Origin: Deltaproteobacteria bacterium
GTDB taxonomy: Bacteria > Desulfobacterota > Desulfarculia > Adiutricales > Adiutricaceae
Assembly (NCBI GenBank): GCA_031267005.1
Contig: JAIRZX010000254.1
Span: forward strand, 1-13,098
DNA: 13,098 nucleotides
Direction of reading: 5' to 3'
Shown: positions 6,313-13,078 of the stretch, one piece after another
Layout of the letters: each line of letters starts with the position of its first letter
How positions within the stretch are numbered: the stretch's first letter is position 1
The notes under the pieces: model-generated
What the model saw: the letters and a program-made list of their open reading frames with translations, nothing else
Databases searched by the model: none
Told to the model about the DNA's origin: nothing
Program-made: the position numbers and the translations under genes

Positions 6313-7551
6313 GACCGTCAAATTAAGGAGGAGATCTCCGCGGCAGCCGTCGGGTTTCAGGTTGCCTTGCCCGGCGAGGCGCAGACGGGCGCCGTTCTTC
6401 GTTCTGGGAGGGACCCGGACGGAGAGCCTGCGGTCTTTCCCGTCCTGGAAGTACTGCACCTCCACGGTGGTGCCGGACTCGGCGGCGTCGGGCGAAAGGG
6501 CGAGGGAGAAGACCAGGTCCTCCTGGGCGAGCGGCGGGGACCGTCCCTCCTGGGCAAGGGGGTTGGCGAAGAGCCTCCCCCGTATCTTCTTCAGCCTGGT
6601 CGCCACCGCGTTCTTTATGGGCGACCAGATGGCTTTGGGCTTCACCTTTTCGTTTAAGCGATCCAGCACGGGGCTCCGGTCGCCCAGCCCGGACTTGGTC
6701 AGTTCCTCCTTTATTTTTTTCAGGGACACCCTGCCGTCCGGGGTGGTGAAGAAGGTGAGGATAATGTCCTCGGGGTCCTCGCGGACGGGCTTCTTGGGGG
6801 AGGCCTTGGCCTCCCCGGGGCCCTGCCCCCTGCCAACGTTCCTGGAGGCGCCTGGGGGAGGGGTGACCCTCCCGAAGGAGTCGTACGTGCCCGGGCCCTT
6901 CGCCGCAGGAGGGCCTTGGCTCGCGCCATGGCCGCCGTTCCGGCGGGAGGTGTCGTACCGGGAAGCGCCGTCGGTGCGCCCGGACGCTCCAGCGGCTCCT
7001 GGGGCGGCGCCCGAGGCGCTGGAGGGGCCTGGGGCGCCGCCCCAGGCGGTGGAGGGGCCGGAGGCCGCGCCTGAGGCGTTGGAGGCACCTGGGGCCGCGC
7101 CCGAGGCGGTGGAGGCGCCGGAGGGGCCTGGGGCGGAGCCCGAGGCGTTGGAGGAGCCGGAGGCGTTGGAGGAACCTGGGGCGGCGCCGCCCTTGGCGCT
7201 TTGGCCAGGTCCCGCGTCGCGGGAACGTCCGGGGCCCGCGCCGAAGCCTCCGGGTTTCGCGCCGGACCCGGCATGGGCTCTGGCAGCGCCCTTTGGCGCG
7301 GTCTTGGGCCTTGTTTTCCCGCGTTTTTTTGCGAGCAGGCGGTCGTAGCGGGTCCTGGCCGCCGGATCGCGGAGCACCGCGTAGGCCTGGGAGACCGACT
7401 TGAAGAGCTCCTCGGAAGCTTTGTTCCCCGGGTTGCGGTCGGGGTGGTGCTTCAGGGCGAGCCTCAGGTAGGCCTCCCGCATGGCCTCCGCCCCGGCGCC
7501 CTCGGGGATGCCCAGCACCGAGTAGAAGTCGCGCTCCTTGTGGGCGGCCAT
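6304..7551 (-). CDS. DnaJ-type co-chaperone (J domain, long linker, C-terminal substrate domain)
   Basis: 415 residues. The J domain is at about residues 8-72: DFYSVLGI, helix II, the HPD tripeptide at 36-38, and FKSVSQAYAVLRDPAARTRYD. HPD stimulates the ATPase of DnaK. Residues about 80-257 form an Ala/Gly/Ser/Pro-rich linker containing an approximately 10-residue repeat (NASGAAPGxS type). A charged segment (258-345) follows, then a DnaJ C-terminal-like domain (346-415) with VRVPPRTKNGARLRLAGQG and GDLLLNLTV. There is no zinc-finger Cys repeat and only about one of the two C-terminal beta domains, so it is CbpA-like or a specialised J protein rather than canonical DnaJ. The ATG lies 5 bases after the rfaE2 TGA with only a weak ribosome-binding site, so translation is probably coupled to rfaE2. 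Confidence 0.94.
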   Translation of the reverse strand: MAAHKERDFYSVLGIPEGAGAEAMREAYLRLALKHHPDRNPGNKASEELFKSVSQAYAVLRDPAARTRYDRLLAKKRGKTRPKTAPKGAARAHAGSGAKPGGFGAGPGRSRDAGPGQSAKGGAAPGSSNASGSSNASGSAPGPSGASTASGAAPGASNASGAASGPSTAWGGAPGPSSASGAAPGAAGASGRTDGASRYDTSRRNGGHGASQGPPAAKGPGTYDSFGRVTPPPGASRNVGRGQGPGEAKASPKKPVREDPEDIILTFFTTPDGRVSLKKIKEELTKSGLGDRSPVLDRLNEKVKPKAIWSPIKNAVATRLKKIRGRLFANPLAQEGRSPPLAQEDLVFSLALSPDAAESGTTVEVQYFQDGKDRRLSVRVPPRTKNGARLRLAGQGNLKPDGCRGDLLLNLTVPR

Positions 7552-7556
7552 CGATT

Positions 7557-8051
7557 TCAGGCCCCGTTCAGGGAGAGGATCCGGGCTATGAGCGAGCTGG
7601 TCGAGTAGCCGTCCAGAAAGGGGAGGGAGAGGACCCTGCCGCCTTCGGCCAGCACTTCAGGCCCGCCAACTATCTTCTCCGGGGGCCAGTCCCCGCCCTT
7701 GACCAGGACGTCGGGCATGAGGCGCCTTATCAGGTTGAGCGGCGTGTCCTCATCGAAGACGGCCACCCCGTCCACCATGGACAGCCCGGAGAGCATGAGC
7801 GCCCTGACGCCCTGGCCGTTTACCGGGCGCTTGTGCCCCTTGAGGCGGCGCACGGAGTCGTCGGAGTTCAGGCCCACGTAAAGCGCGTCCCCAAGTTCCC
7901 TGGCCCGGGCCAGGTAGTCCAGATGGCCCGGATGGAGGATGTCGAAGCAACCGTTGGTGAAGACCAGGGTCTTGCCGAGGGCTTTCAATGCCGCGCGCCT
8001 TTCGGCGGCCTCTTCCGGGGTCAGGAGTTTCGACGGTGAAAGCATTGGCAC
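7557..8051 (-). CDS. rfaE2: D-glycero-beta-D-manno-heptose 1-phosphate adenylyltransferase
   Basis: 164 residues, full length for the stand-alone enzyme. It transfers AMP from ATP to heptose 1-phosphate to make ADP-heptose, the precursor of the LPS inner core, in the cytoplasm. The nucleotidyltransferase signature GCFDILHPGH is at residues 34-43 (HxGH motif H40-H43). LNSDDSVRRLKG (61-72), VKGGDW (117-122) and the terminal GYSTSSLI (148-155) all match the family. The kinase half of fused HldE is absent. The start is GTG at 8051: GGGGAGGG precedes it by about 8 bases, whereas the ATG two codons later is farther away. It is the first gene of a two-gene operon with the dnaJ-like gene. The promoter is at 8142-8170 and a leader hairpin covers its ribosome-binding site. 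Confidence 0.97.
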   Translation of the reverse strand: MPMLSPSKLLTPEEAAERRAALKALGKTLVFTNGCFDILHPGHLDYLARARELGDALYVGLNSDDSVRRLKGHKRPVNGQGVRALMLSGLSMVDGVAVFDEDTPLNLIRRLMPDVLVKGGDWPPEKIVGGPEVLAEGGRVLSLPFLDGYSTSSLIARILSLNGA

Positions 8052-8058
8052 ACTGGAG

Positions 8059-8096
8059 CCCTCCCCGGAAAAGGGCGCCGCCCCTTCCGGGGAGGG
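8059..8096 (-). promoter_or_regulatory. Leader hairpin sequestering the rfaE2 ribosome-binding site
   Basis: The 12-bp arms ccctccccggaa (8059-8070) and ttccggggaggg (8085-8096) are perfectly complementary, around a 14-base GC-rich loop that can itself pair further. In the minus-strand transcript the 3' arm contains the GGGGAGGG that serves the GTG at 8051, so the folded leader would hide the ribosome-binding site. Translation would then depend on melting, a ligand, a protein or ribosome loading. No known riboswitch is recognised. Confidence 0.6.
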
Positions 8097-8141
8097 GCGG
8101 AGGGGTCAGGGGAGGCGGATCGTCTCTTCGGTCCAGTCCTT

Positions 8142-8170
8142 ATTATAGGAGAATCGATGGACTAACACAA
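8142..8170 (-). promoter_or_regulatory. Sigma-70-type promoter of rfaE2-dnaJ operon
   Basis: On the minus strand, TTGTGT (8165-8170), a 17-base spacer and a perfect TATAAT (8142-8147), with an A/T-rich stretch upstream. Transcription would start near 8135, giving a leader of about 83 bases that includes the hairpin at 8059-8096. Confidence 0.75.
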
Positions 8171-8221
8171 AAAGTAACATAGGTAGATAGGGAAGCAGAG
8201 CGGGGGCGGGACGGGAGAGTG

Positions 8222-8379
8222 GAGCAAGAGAGGGAAGGGGAACGGGGCCGGGACTCGAGAGCGAAGAGGAAGGCAGGGAGCGGAAGGCAAGCAGGGAGGG
8301 GAGCAAGGGAGGGAAGGGGAGCGGGGGGAGGACTCGAGAGCGAAGAGGGAGGCAGGGAGCGGAAGGCAAGCAGGGAGAG
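8222..8379. repeat. Two 79-bp purine-rich direct repeats
   Basis: Copies at 8222-8300 and 8301-8379 differ at about seven positions. They are almost pure A/G on the + strand (gggaaggggaacgggg-type text) with one actcgagagcg word each. Such long polypurine tracts can form triplex DNA or RNA-DNA hybrids. No gene is credible here; the opposite-strand open frame merely reads a Pro/Leu/Ser string. Confidence 0.9.
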
Positions 8380-8405
8380 CTGTTGCTTCTGAGGTTCTCT
8401 CCGGG

Positions 8406-8670
8406 CGTATCGGGCGGACCGCCTCCGATGGCCGCTACGTATCGGGCGGACTGTCTCCGAGGGCCGCTACGTATCGGGCGGACCGCCTCCGAGGGCCGGT
8501 GCGTATCGGGCGGACCGTCTCCGAGGGCCAGTGCGTATCGGGCGGACCGCCTCCAAGGGGTGGGGTAGCGGGCGGAACGCCTCCAGCGACAGGTGCGTAT
8601 CGGGCGGACCGCCTCCGAGGGGTCGGGTAGCGGGCGGAACGCCTCCAGCGACCGGCGCGTGGCGGGCGGA
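8406..8670. repeat. Nine 30-32-bp tandem repeats downstream of uppP
   Basis: The core tatcgggcggaccgcctcc (variants tagcgggcggaacgcctcc and tggcgggcgga) recurs at 8408, 8440, 8472, 8504, 8536, 8566, 8598, 8628 and 8660. Most units are 32 bp and two are 30 bp. Each contains ggcgg-a-ccgcc, an 11-base inverted repeat. There are no unique spacers between copies, so this is a minisatellite and not a CRISPR array. Together with the purine repeats it fills the gap between uppP and the rfaE2 promoter; no gene is seen there. Confidence 0.9.
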
Positions 8671-8750
8671 TCAGCGCCATGGGTCCGGTCGGAGCGGGCG
8701 GGCCGCCGGCACCGGTCCGGGAGGGAGCTGCCGACTGCGGCGACGCGCCC

Positions 8751-9578
8751 TCACATGCCCTTGGAGAACAGGTGGAAAGCCAACAAAGCCGCCGCGAGGC
8801 ACCAGGGGGCGAAATAGTGGAAGCGTTTGCGGTTCACGATAAAGGTCAGGAGCGCCAACGCCAGGAAACCCGATACCGCCGACACCCCGAAGCCTATCGC
8901 CGCGGCCGAGGCGGGGAAGGTCGAAGCGTCCGCTTCGTGGAGCTTGAGGATGAGCCCTCCCAGGATGGCCGGGACGGAGAGAAGGAACGAGTAGCGGGCC
9001 GCGAGCGATCCCTCCAAGCCGAGCATGAGGGCCACGCAGATGGTCATGCCGCTCCTGGATATGCCCGGCGCTATGGCTATGCCCTGGGAGGCGCCGATGA
9101 CAAGCGCCGCCCAGGCAGGAAACTCCAGCTCGCTTTTGTAGACGGCGTTCTTGAAGAACTTTGAGCACGCGAGCACCAGCACGCTTGCCAGAAAGCCTAT
9201 GCCCACGGCTTTCAAGGACGAGAACAGGGAGGTCAGGAAGCCTTCGAAAAAGAGGCCTATCGCCGCAGTGGGGATTGACCCCAGAACTATCAAGACCCCC
9301 AGGCGGAAGGCCGGCCTCACCCGGTAGCTGACCTTCAGCTCGGACGGCCGGGCCAGGCGCCTGAGCTCCCACACCATCCCAGTAACCTCCCTGCGGTAGA
9401 AGACGCAGACGGCAAGGAGGGTGCCCAGGTGCAGCACGAGATCGAAGAAGACCTCCGGCTCCCCGAAGCCGTAGAGGGCCTGGGCCAGGGCAAGGTGCCC
9501 GGAGGAGGAGACGGGCAGAAACTCGCAGAGGCCCTGCACGAGGCCCAGGACGGCGGCGTGGATGGATTCGGGGGTCAC
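8751..9578 (-). CDS. uppP: Undecaprenyl-diphosphatase UppP (BacA family)
   Basis: 275 residues, the usual length. It is a polytopic inner-membrane enzyme that dephosphorylates undecaprenyl diphosphate, recycling the lipid carrier for peptidoglycan and surface-polysaccharide synthesis; extra copies give bacitracin resistance. Both family signatures are present: GLVQGLCEFLPVSSSGHL (residues 12-29, including E19 and H28) and PGISRSG (171-177, including R175). Several hydrophobic segments surround them (for example about 93-110, 123-138, 155-172, 196-212, 225-247 and 257-272). The start is GTG at 9578, the only start that leaves the first signature at its normal depth; AGGA lies about 10 bases upstream. 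GTGA overlaps the TGA of a short upstream open frame (to about 9781), which I do not regard as proven coding. Confidence 0.97.
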   Translation of the reverse strand: MTPESIHAAVLGLVQGLCEFLPVSSSGHLALAQALYGFGEPEVFFDLVLHLGTLLAVCVFYRREVTGMVWELRRLARPSELKVSYRVRPAFRLGVLIVLGSIPTAAIGLFFEGFLTSLFSSLKAVGIGFLASVLVLACSKFFKNAVYKSELEFPAWAALVIGASQGIAIAPGISRSGMTICVALMLGLEGSLAARYSFLLSVPAILGGLILKLHEADASTFPASAAAIGFGVSAVSGFLALALLTFIVNRKRFHYFAPWCLAAALLAFHLFSKGM

Positions 9579-10847
9579 GGGGTCGTTGTCCTAGTCCGGG
9601 CCGCTCTCGCGCCCGGCGTGTCTTTGGCAGCCGTTTCCCTCTCTTTCAGGCGATCCGGAAACAGTTCCGCGCGGGCCATGCGGCGGACCGCCGAAAATGG
9701 CGGGGAGGGGGGCAGGCCTTTAATTCGCGGCAACTCTCCGACGGGGCGCTTCGCGTGAAGGCCTTTGGAGCGGCGGCTCAACAGGTTTCGGAAGGCTGCG
9801 GAGGAAGGCGCTGGTGATGATTAGGCTGAAGTTGAGGTTTATGAGGGTGCTGGTTGTCGATGATGAATGGGGGGATGCGGGCGTCGGTGATGATGGTGTT
9901 GGTGCGGATGACAATGAAGGCGTTGGCGATGGTAATGAGCGCGTTGATGGCGCGGATGATGATGAAGGCGTTGGCGATGGTAATGAGCGCGCTGATGGTG
10001 CGGGTGACAATGAAGGCGTTGGCGATGGTAATGAGCGCGTTGTTGGTGCGGATGACAATGAAGGCGTTGGCGATGATTTGGGGGAGGGGGAAATTGCGGC
10101 GAGGCGTCCTGTTGGCTGGGGGGCGCGTCCCGAGAGTTACCCGGCCCAAGTTTAAAAACGGGCGGTTTCCGGGGGGCTCCAGTCCCTCCCTTAAGGCTCG
10201 AGCCAATGCATCTATTCAGCTCCAGCGGCCCCGGGCGTCCCCTCCTTCATGGCCGAAACAAGGGGGCCCCGCGGGCGAAGCCGACGGCGCTCCGCGCCCG
10301 CCCGCAGGGCCGACCTTCCCGCATGCTGCGTCCAGGCTTCCCGGCTCCGCCTCCGGCAGCGTCCGGGACCCTTGCGACATACTAGTTTCTCAGGAAGCGC
10401 CAGGCCAGAGAGGCCGCAGGGCGGTCATGCCCCTCCAAGGAAAGAAGACCCTCCAGAGCAATTCTGGCGCCAATGGGGACAATCATGGCGGGAGGATGCC
10501 GGGGCCTCCCCCCGCAGGCATTGGAAAATCGCAGGCGACCGAAAAAAAAGAGCGCTCGGATGTCAAAGGGCGGTCTCGGCCTTTGAACAGCGTCGATGCA
10601 GACTGGGCTGATAATACTGACGCCAGGGCAGGGGCAGGGCCGACCGCCTTGTTGCGGTCTGCAGCGGGCGCGCCTTCAAGCCTTTAATCGGAATCGGCGG
10701 GGGGGGGGGCCCGTCGGCTTCGTCGCCGCCCGTTCTGGCAGGATCCGCTTGGCCATGGAGCCATTGACGCTCGGCCTGCGCGGCGAATGTTCCCGGCTTC
10801 CCTTCCCCCTTCCGCAAGGGGCCGTTCAGCCTTCCGCAAGGGGCCGT
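9579..10847. other. Long repeat-bearing intergenic region without a confident gene
   Basis: Between the starts and stops of uppP and the asparagine-synthase-like gene I find no recognisable protein or RNA. It contains the 48-bp repeats (9901-10075), a run of eleven G at 10699-10709, and the first 22-bp duplication near 10809. Several open frames exist on both strands but none shows a family motif. A possible reading is GTG 9814 or ATG 9817 to 10155 on +, an Asp/Gly/Glu-rich repeat protein preceded by ggagg; its third codon positions are unusually AT-rich for this genome. Confidence 0.5.
9901..10075. repeat. 48-bp tandem repeats, about 3.6 copies
   Basis: Copies begin at 9901, 9949, 9997 and 10045; the shared core is aatgaaggcgttggcgatgg followed by taatgagcgcgttg. 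Because 48 is a multiple of three, several frames on both strands stay open. + reads an acidic DDNEGVGDGNER repeat, another + frame a Met/Ala/Val repeat, and - reads NAFIVIRTNNALITIA. The minus and Met-rich frames have GC-rich third positions, the acidic frame does not. Coding status is undecided. Confidence 0.9.
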
Positions 10848-10852
10848 TCAGC
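10809..10852. repeat. Perfect 22-bp tandem duplication at the end of the asparagine-synthase-like gene
   Basis: Two identical 22-bp copies (10809-10830 and 10831-10852; core cttccgcaaggggccgtt). The TGA of the minus-strand gene lies in the right copy and is repeated in the left one. ccccttccgcaagggg at 10806-10821 can form a 6-bp stem with a 4-base loop, a weak terminator candidate lacking a T run. Confidence 0.85.
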
Positions 10853-12581
10853 CTTTGTTTTTTTCCAGGAACAGAGCCGTGCTCAGGAGGGGCCACAGGA
10901 GCATCATGTGGTTCCTGGCGCCGGAGAGGTGCTCCGCTATGATCTTCTCCGCGGCCCCGGGGACGAGCCAGCCGGTGGCGGGGAGGGGGGAGGACAATAT
11001 GACGTCCCTGACCTCCTTGGCGGTGGCCGGGTCCCTGAGCCAGTGGTCCAGCGGGGCGTTGAAGCCGGTCTTCACGGGGTTCAAGCGCGTGTACTCCGGG
11101 AGCAGGCCTTTGACCGAGCGCCGGAGGAGCATCTTGGTGAGGCCGTTTTGGTACTTGAAGGTGCCCGGGAGGCTCAAGGCGAAGCGGAAGAGCCTCGGGG
11201 AGGCCATGGGGAAGACCCCCTTCACCCAGTAGGCGGAGCTGGCCAAATGCTCGCTCCACAGCGTGGGGGGGGACGTTTCGTAGGTCATCTCCTGGTAGAG
11301 GCGGTTGGAGAGGAAGTACGGGTCGGGGCAGGGCATCTGGGGGGGAGGGATCATGGTCTCCATGGACCTCACCCAGCCCTCGTCGAACCAGGCGCGGTTC
11401 TGGGTGTAGCGGGAGAGATCCACCCTGATCCCGCCGGTCTTGAAGTCGATCAGGCGTTTCAGGTACGCGTCCCTGGTTTCCGGGGTCTTCCGGAAGACGG
11501 GGTGGTCGTGGAGTTTGGCCCAGAATTCGGTCTCCCGGGCGAGCAGGGTCTCCTCGCCGTCGCGGAACAGATCCGCGAAGAAGTACATGAAGTGGTCGAA
11601 CTCCCCGGCCAGCGACTCGTCGCCCCCCAGCCCCGAGAAGAGGTAAGCGCAGCCGTGCTCCGCGGCGTGCCTCGCCAGCACCCCCCCCGCGAGCCAGGTT
11701 ACGGTGGCGAGGGGGGCCAGGGTCCTGTCCATCATTTCCGAGGCCTCGCGGACGAGGTCCGGGCTGTCCAGATCCAGGGGGTGGAGCGTCCAGCCCTTGG
11801 CGCCGGTCAAAGCCTGGACGCCGCGGGTTTCGTCGTAGGGGGAGCCCTTGGCCGAGCTGTATCCCATGTACCAGCACTCCACCGGCGCGTCCATGATTTC
11901 GGAGGCCAGGGCGGCCACGGTCGAGCTGTCCAGCCCCGACGACACCGTGAAGGCGAAGCCCGAGGAGGCCAAGGCGGAGAGCCTCAGGGAGACGTTCTCC
12001 CGGAGCATCGAGAGGTAGCGGTCGGCCGCCTCCTGGACTTCTGCGGTGCCCGGCACGGGATCGAAGCTCAGGTCCAGCCAGGGCTCGAGTTTGGCCTTTT
12101 CCCCTTTGAGCGTCAGCACGTGCCCGGCCGGCACCTGCATTACCCCCTCGTGGAAAGTCCTCCTGGGGTCCCGGAACAGGTAGCGGTAGTGGGTAGCCAG
12201 AAAGTCGTAGAGGGTGTCCTCCCTGGGTTTGGGGGGCTTGTCCAAAAGGGGGAAGAGCGTGCCTAAGCTAAACGACAGCGCCCAGCCCTTGCGGGTCTTC
12301 GCGTAATAGACCGGGGTGGCCCCCGCCGCGTCCCGGATGCACTTGACCGCGTCCTCGGCCTCGTCGTGCCAGATTATCGAGGCGTCCGACTCCATGGAGT
12401 TCAGCTGCCCCGGATCGTCAAGGACGCCCTGGAGCCCCTCCCGGTCGTCCTTGGCAAGCGAGAAGACGCACCCGCGCATGTGGCAGAGGTCGGGCGCCCG
12501 CGATCCCGGCGGGGCCGCCATTCCGGAGGGGAAATCCGGTTCGTAAATAAAGGATCCGTCGGGTTTGGCCTTGAAACTCAT
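10848..12581 (-). CDS. Asparagine-synthase-like protein lacking the N-terminal catalytic Cys
   Basis: 577 residues. The C-terminal two-thirds is an Asn_synthase ATP-pyrophosphatase domain. It has the PP-loop SSGLDSST (214-221), YLFSGLGGDES (313-323) and the late motifs KYQNGLTKMLLRRS and NPVKTGFNAPLDHWLRD (501-517). The N-terminal part keeps traces of a class II glutamine amidotransferase fold (RDAAGATPVYYAKTRKGWALSFSLGTLFPLL, 83-113) but begins MSFKAKP instead of MC, so glutamine hydrolysis is probably lost. Such degenerate AsnB relatives adenylate a carboxylate, for example lasso-peptide cyclases, beta-lactam synthetases or surface-polysaccharide amidotransferases. No partner gene is in the window to decide. 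The start is ATG at 12581 with a weak GGAAAGAG about 9 bases upstream. Promoter at 12739-12766; leader about 150 bases. Confidence 0.92.
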   Translation of the reverse strand: MSFKAKPDGSFIYEPDFPSGMAAPPGSRAPDLCHMRGCVFSLAKDDREGLQGVLDDPGQLNSMESDASIIWHDEAEDAVKCIRDAAGATPVYYAKTRKGWALSFSLGTLFPLLDKPPKPREDTLYDFLATHYRYLFRDPRRTFHEGVMQVPAGHVLTLKGEKAKLEPWLDLSFDPVPGTAEVQEAADRYLSMLRENVSLRLSALASSGFAFTVSSGLDSSTVAALASEIMDAPVECWYMGYSSAKGSPYDETRGVQALTGAKGWTLHPLDLDSPDLVREASEMMDRTLAPLATVTWLAGGVLARHAAEHGCAYLFSGLGGDESLAGEFDHFMYFFADLFRDGEETLLARETEFWAKLHDHPVFRKTPETRDAYLKRLIDFKTGGIRVDLSRYTQNRAWFDEGWVRSMETMIPPPQMPCPDPYFLSNRLYQEMTYETSPPTLWSEHLASSAYWVKGVFPMASPRLFRFALSLPGTFKYQNGLTKMLLRRSVKGLLPEYTRLNPVKTGFNAPLDHWLRDPATAKEVRDVILSSPLPATGWLVPGAAEKIIAEHLSGARNHMMLLWPLLSTALFLEKNKG

Positions 12582-12738
12582 GGAAGGTGACTCTTTCCGC
12601 GCCCGTCCGGGGCGTTTCCCGGCGCGGGGGCCGCCGCCGGCGCGGCGCGGCGGGCGACCCGGGCCGGGCGTACCGTCCGGCGCTGGGCGTTGGCGTCCGC
12701 TCTTTTAAGGCGCCCCCCCGCAAAGCGGCGCAAACAGT

Positions 12739-12766
12739 ATTGTAGTTAGCGAAGCCAGACGGTCAA
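12739..12766 (-). promoter_or_regulatory. Sigma-70-type promoter of the asparagine-synthase-like gene
   Basis: On the minus strand, TTGACC (12761-12766), a 16-base spacer and TACAAT (12739-12744), five of six matches in each box, in an otherwise very GC-rich stretch. Transcription would start near 12732, giving a leader of about 150 GC-rich bases before the ATG at 12581. Confidence 0.65.
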
Positions 12767-12889
12767 GCCCAATTCGCTTGGCCCGCGCCAAAGCGCCCGG
12801 GCGGGGACCGCGGCGGTGCCGCCGGAAGCGGCCGGCGGGGATCCCGCACGGCGCCGTTACGGGGCAAGGCTGAGAGGCCCGCTTCAAGC

Positions 12890-13078
12890 CCTCGCTCGCC
12901 TCGGCCGGGGCGCCGCCGGGCCCTCTCGCGCCCCAGCCGGGACGCCGCCGGGGCCTCTCGCGCCCGAGACGGGGCGCCGCCGGGGCCTCTCACGCCCGAG
13001 CCGGGGTGCCGCCTGGCCTCTCACGCCCCAGCCGGGGTGCCGCCGGGCCTCTCACGCCCCAGCCGGGGCGCCCTCAGG
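12890..13078. repeat. Six 31-32-bp GC-rich tandem repeats at the window end
   Basis: Units begin at 12890, 12922, 12954, 12986, 13017 and 13048; each runs cctctcacgccccagccgg or similar, followed by a ggtgccgccggg-type tail. Periods are 32, 32, 32, 31 and 31 bp. There are no spacers. The sequence differs from the 30-32-bp repeat at 8406-8670 although the period is the same. The rest of 12582-13098 is leader, promoter and GC-rich DNA without a credible gene. Confidence 0.88.

Noticed and set aside
6137..7348. Plus-strand frame of about 400 codons opposite the dnaJ-like gene
   Set aside because: It is antisense to a gene with an intact J domain and C-terminal domain, and its Pro/Ala/Arg composition mirrors the linker repeat.
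8106..8369. Minus-strand Pro/Leu/Ser protein upstream of rfaE2
   Set aside because: It is a translation of the polypurine repeat and overlaps the rfaE2 promoter; its composition is purely repeat-driven.
8406..8670. CRISPR array, because of regular units near 32 bp
   Set aside because: Copies abut directly with no unique spacers, unit length alternates between 30 and 32 bp, and no cas gene is present. The same reasoning applies to 12890-13078.
9575..9781. Short minus-strand gene overlapping the uppP start by GTGA
   Set aside because: The 4-base overlap looks like coupling, but the frame begins with TTG, has no ribosome-binding site and no recognisable feature. It is left as an open possibility only.
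10596..12266. Plus-strand frame of 556 codons opposite the asparagine-synthase-like gene
   Set aside because: The minus strand carries the full set of Asn-synthase motifs; the plus frame is Gly/Val/Glu-rich without any recognisable domain.
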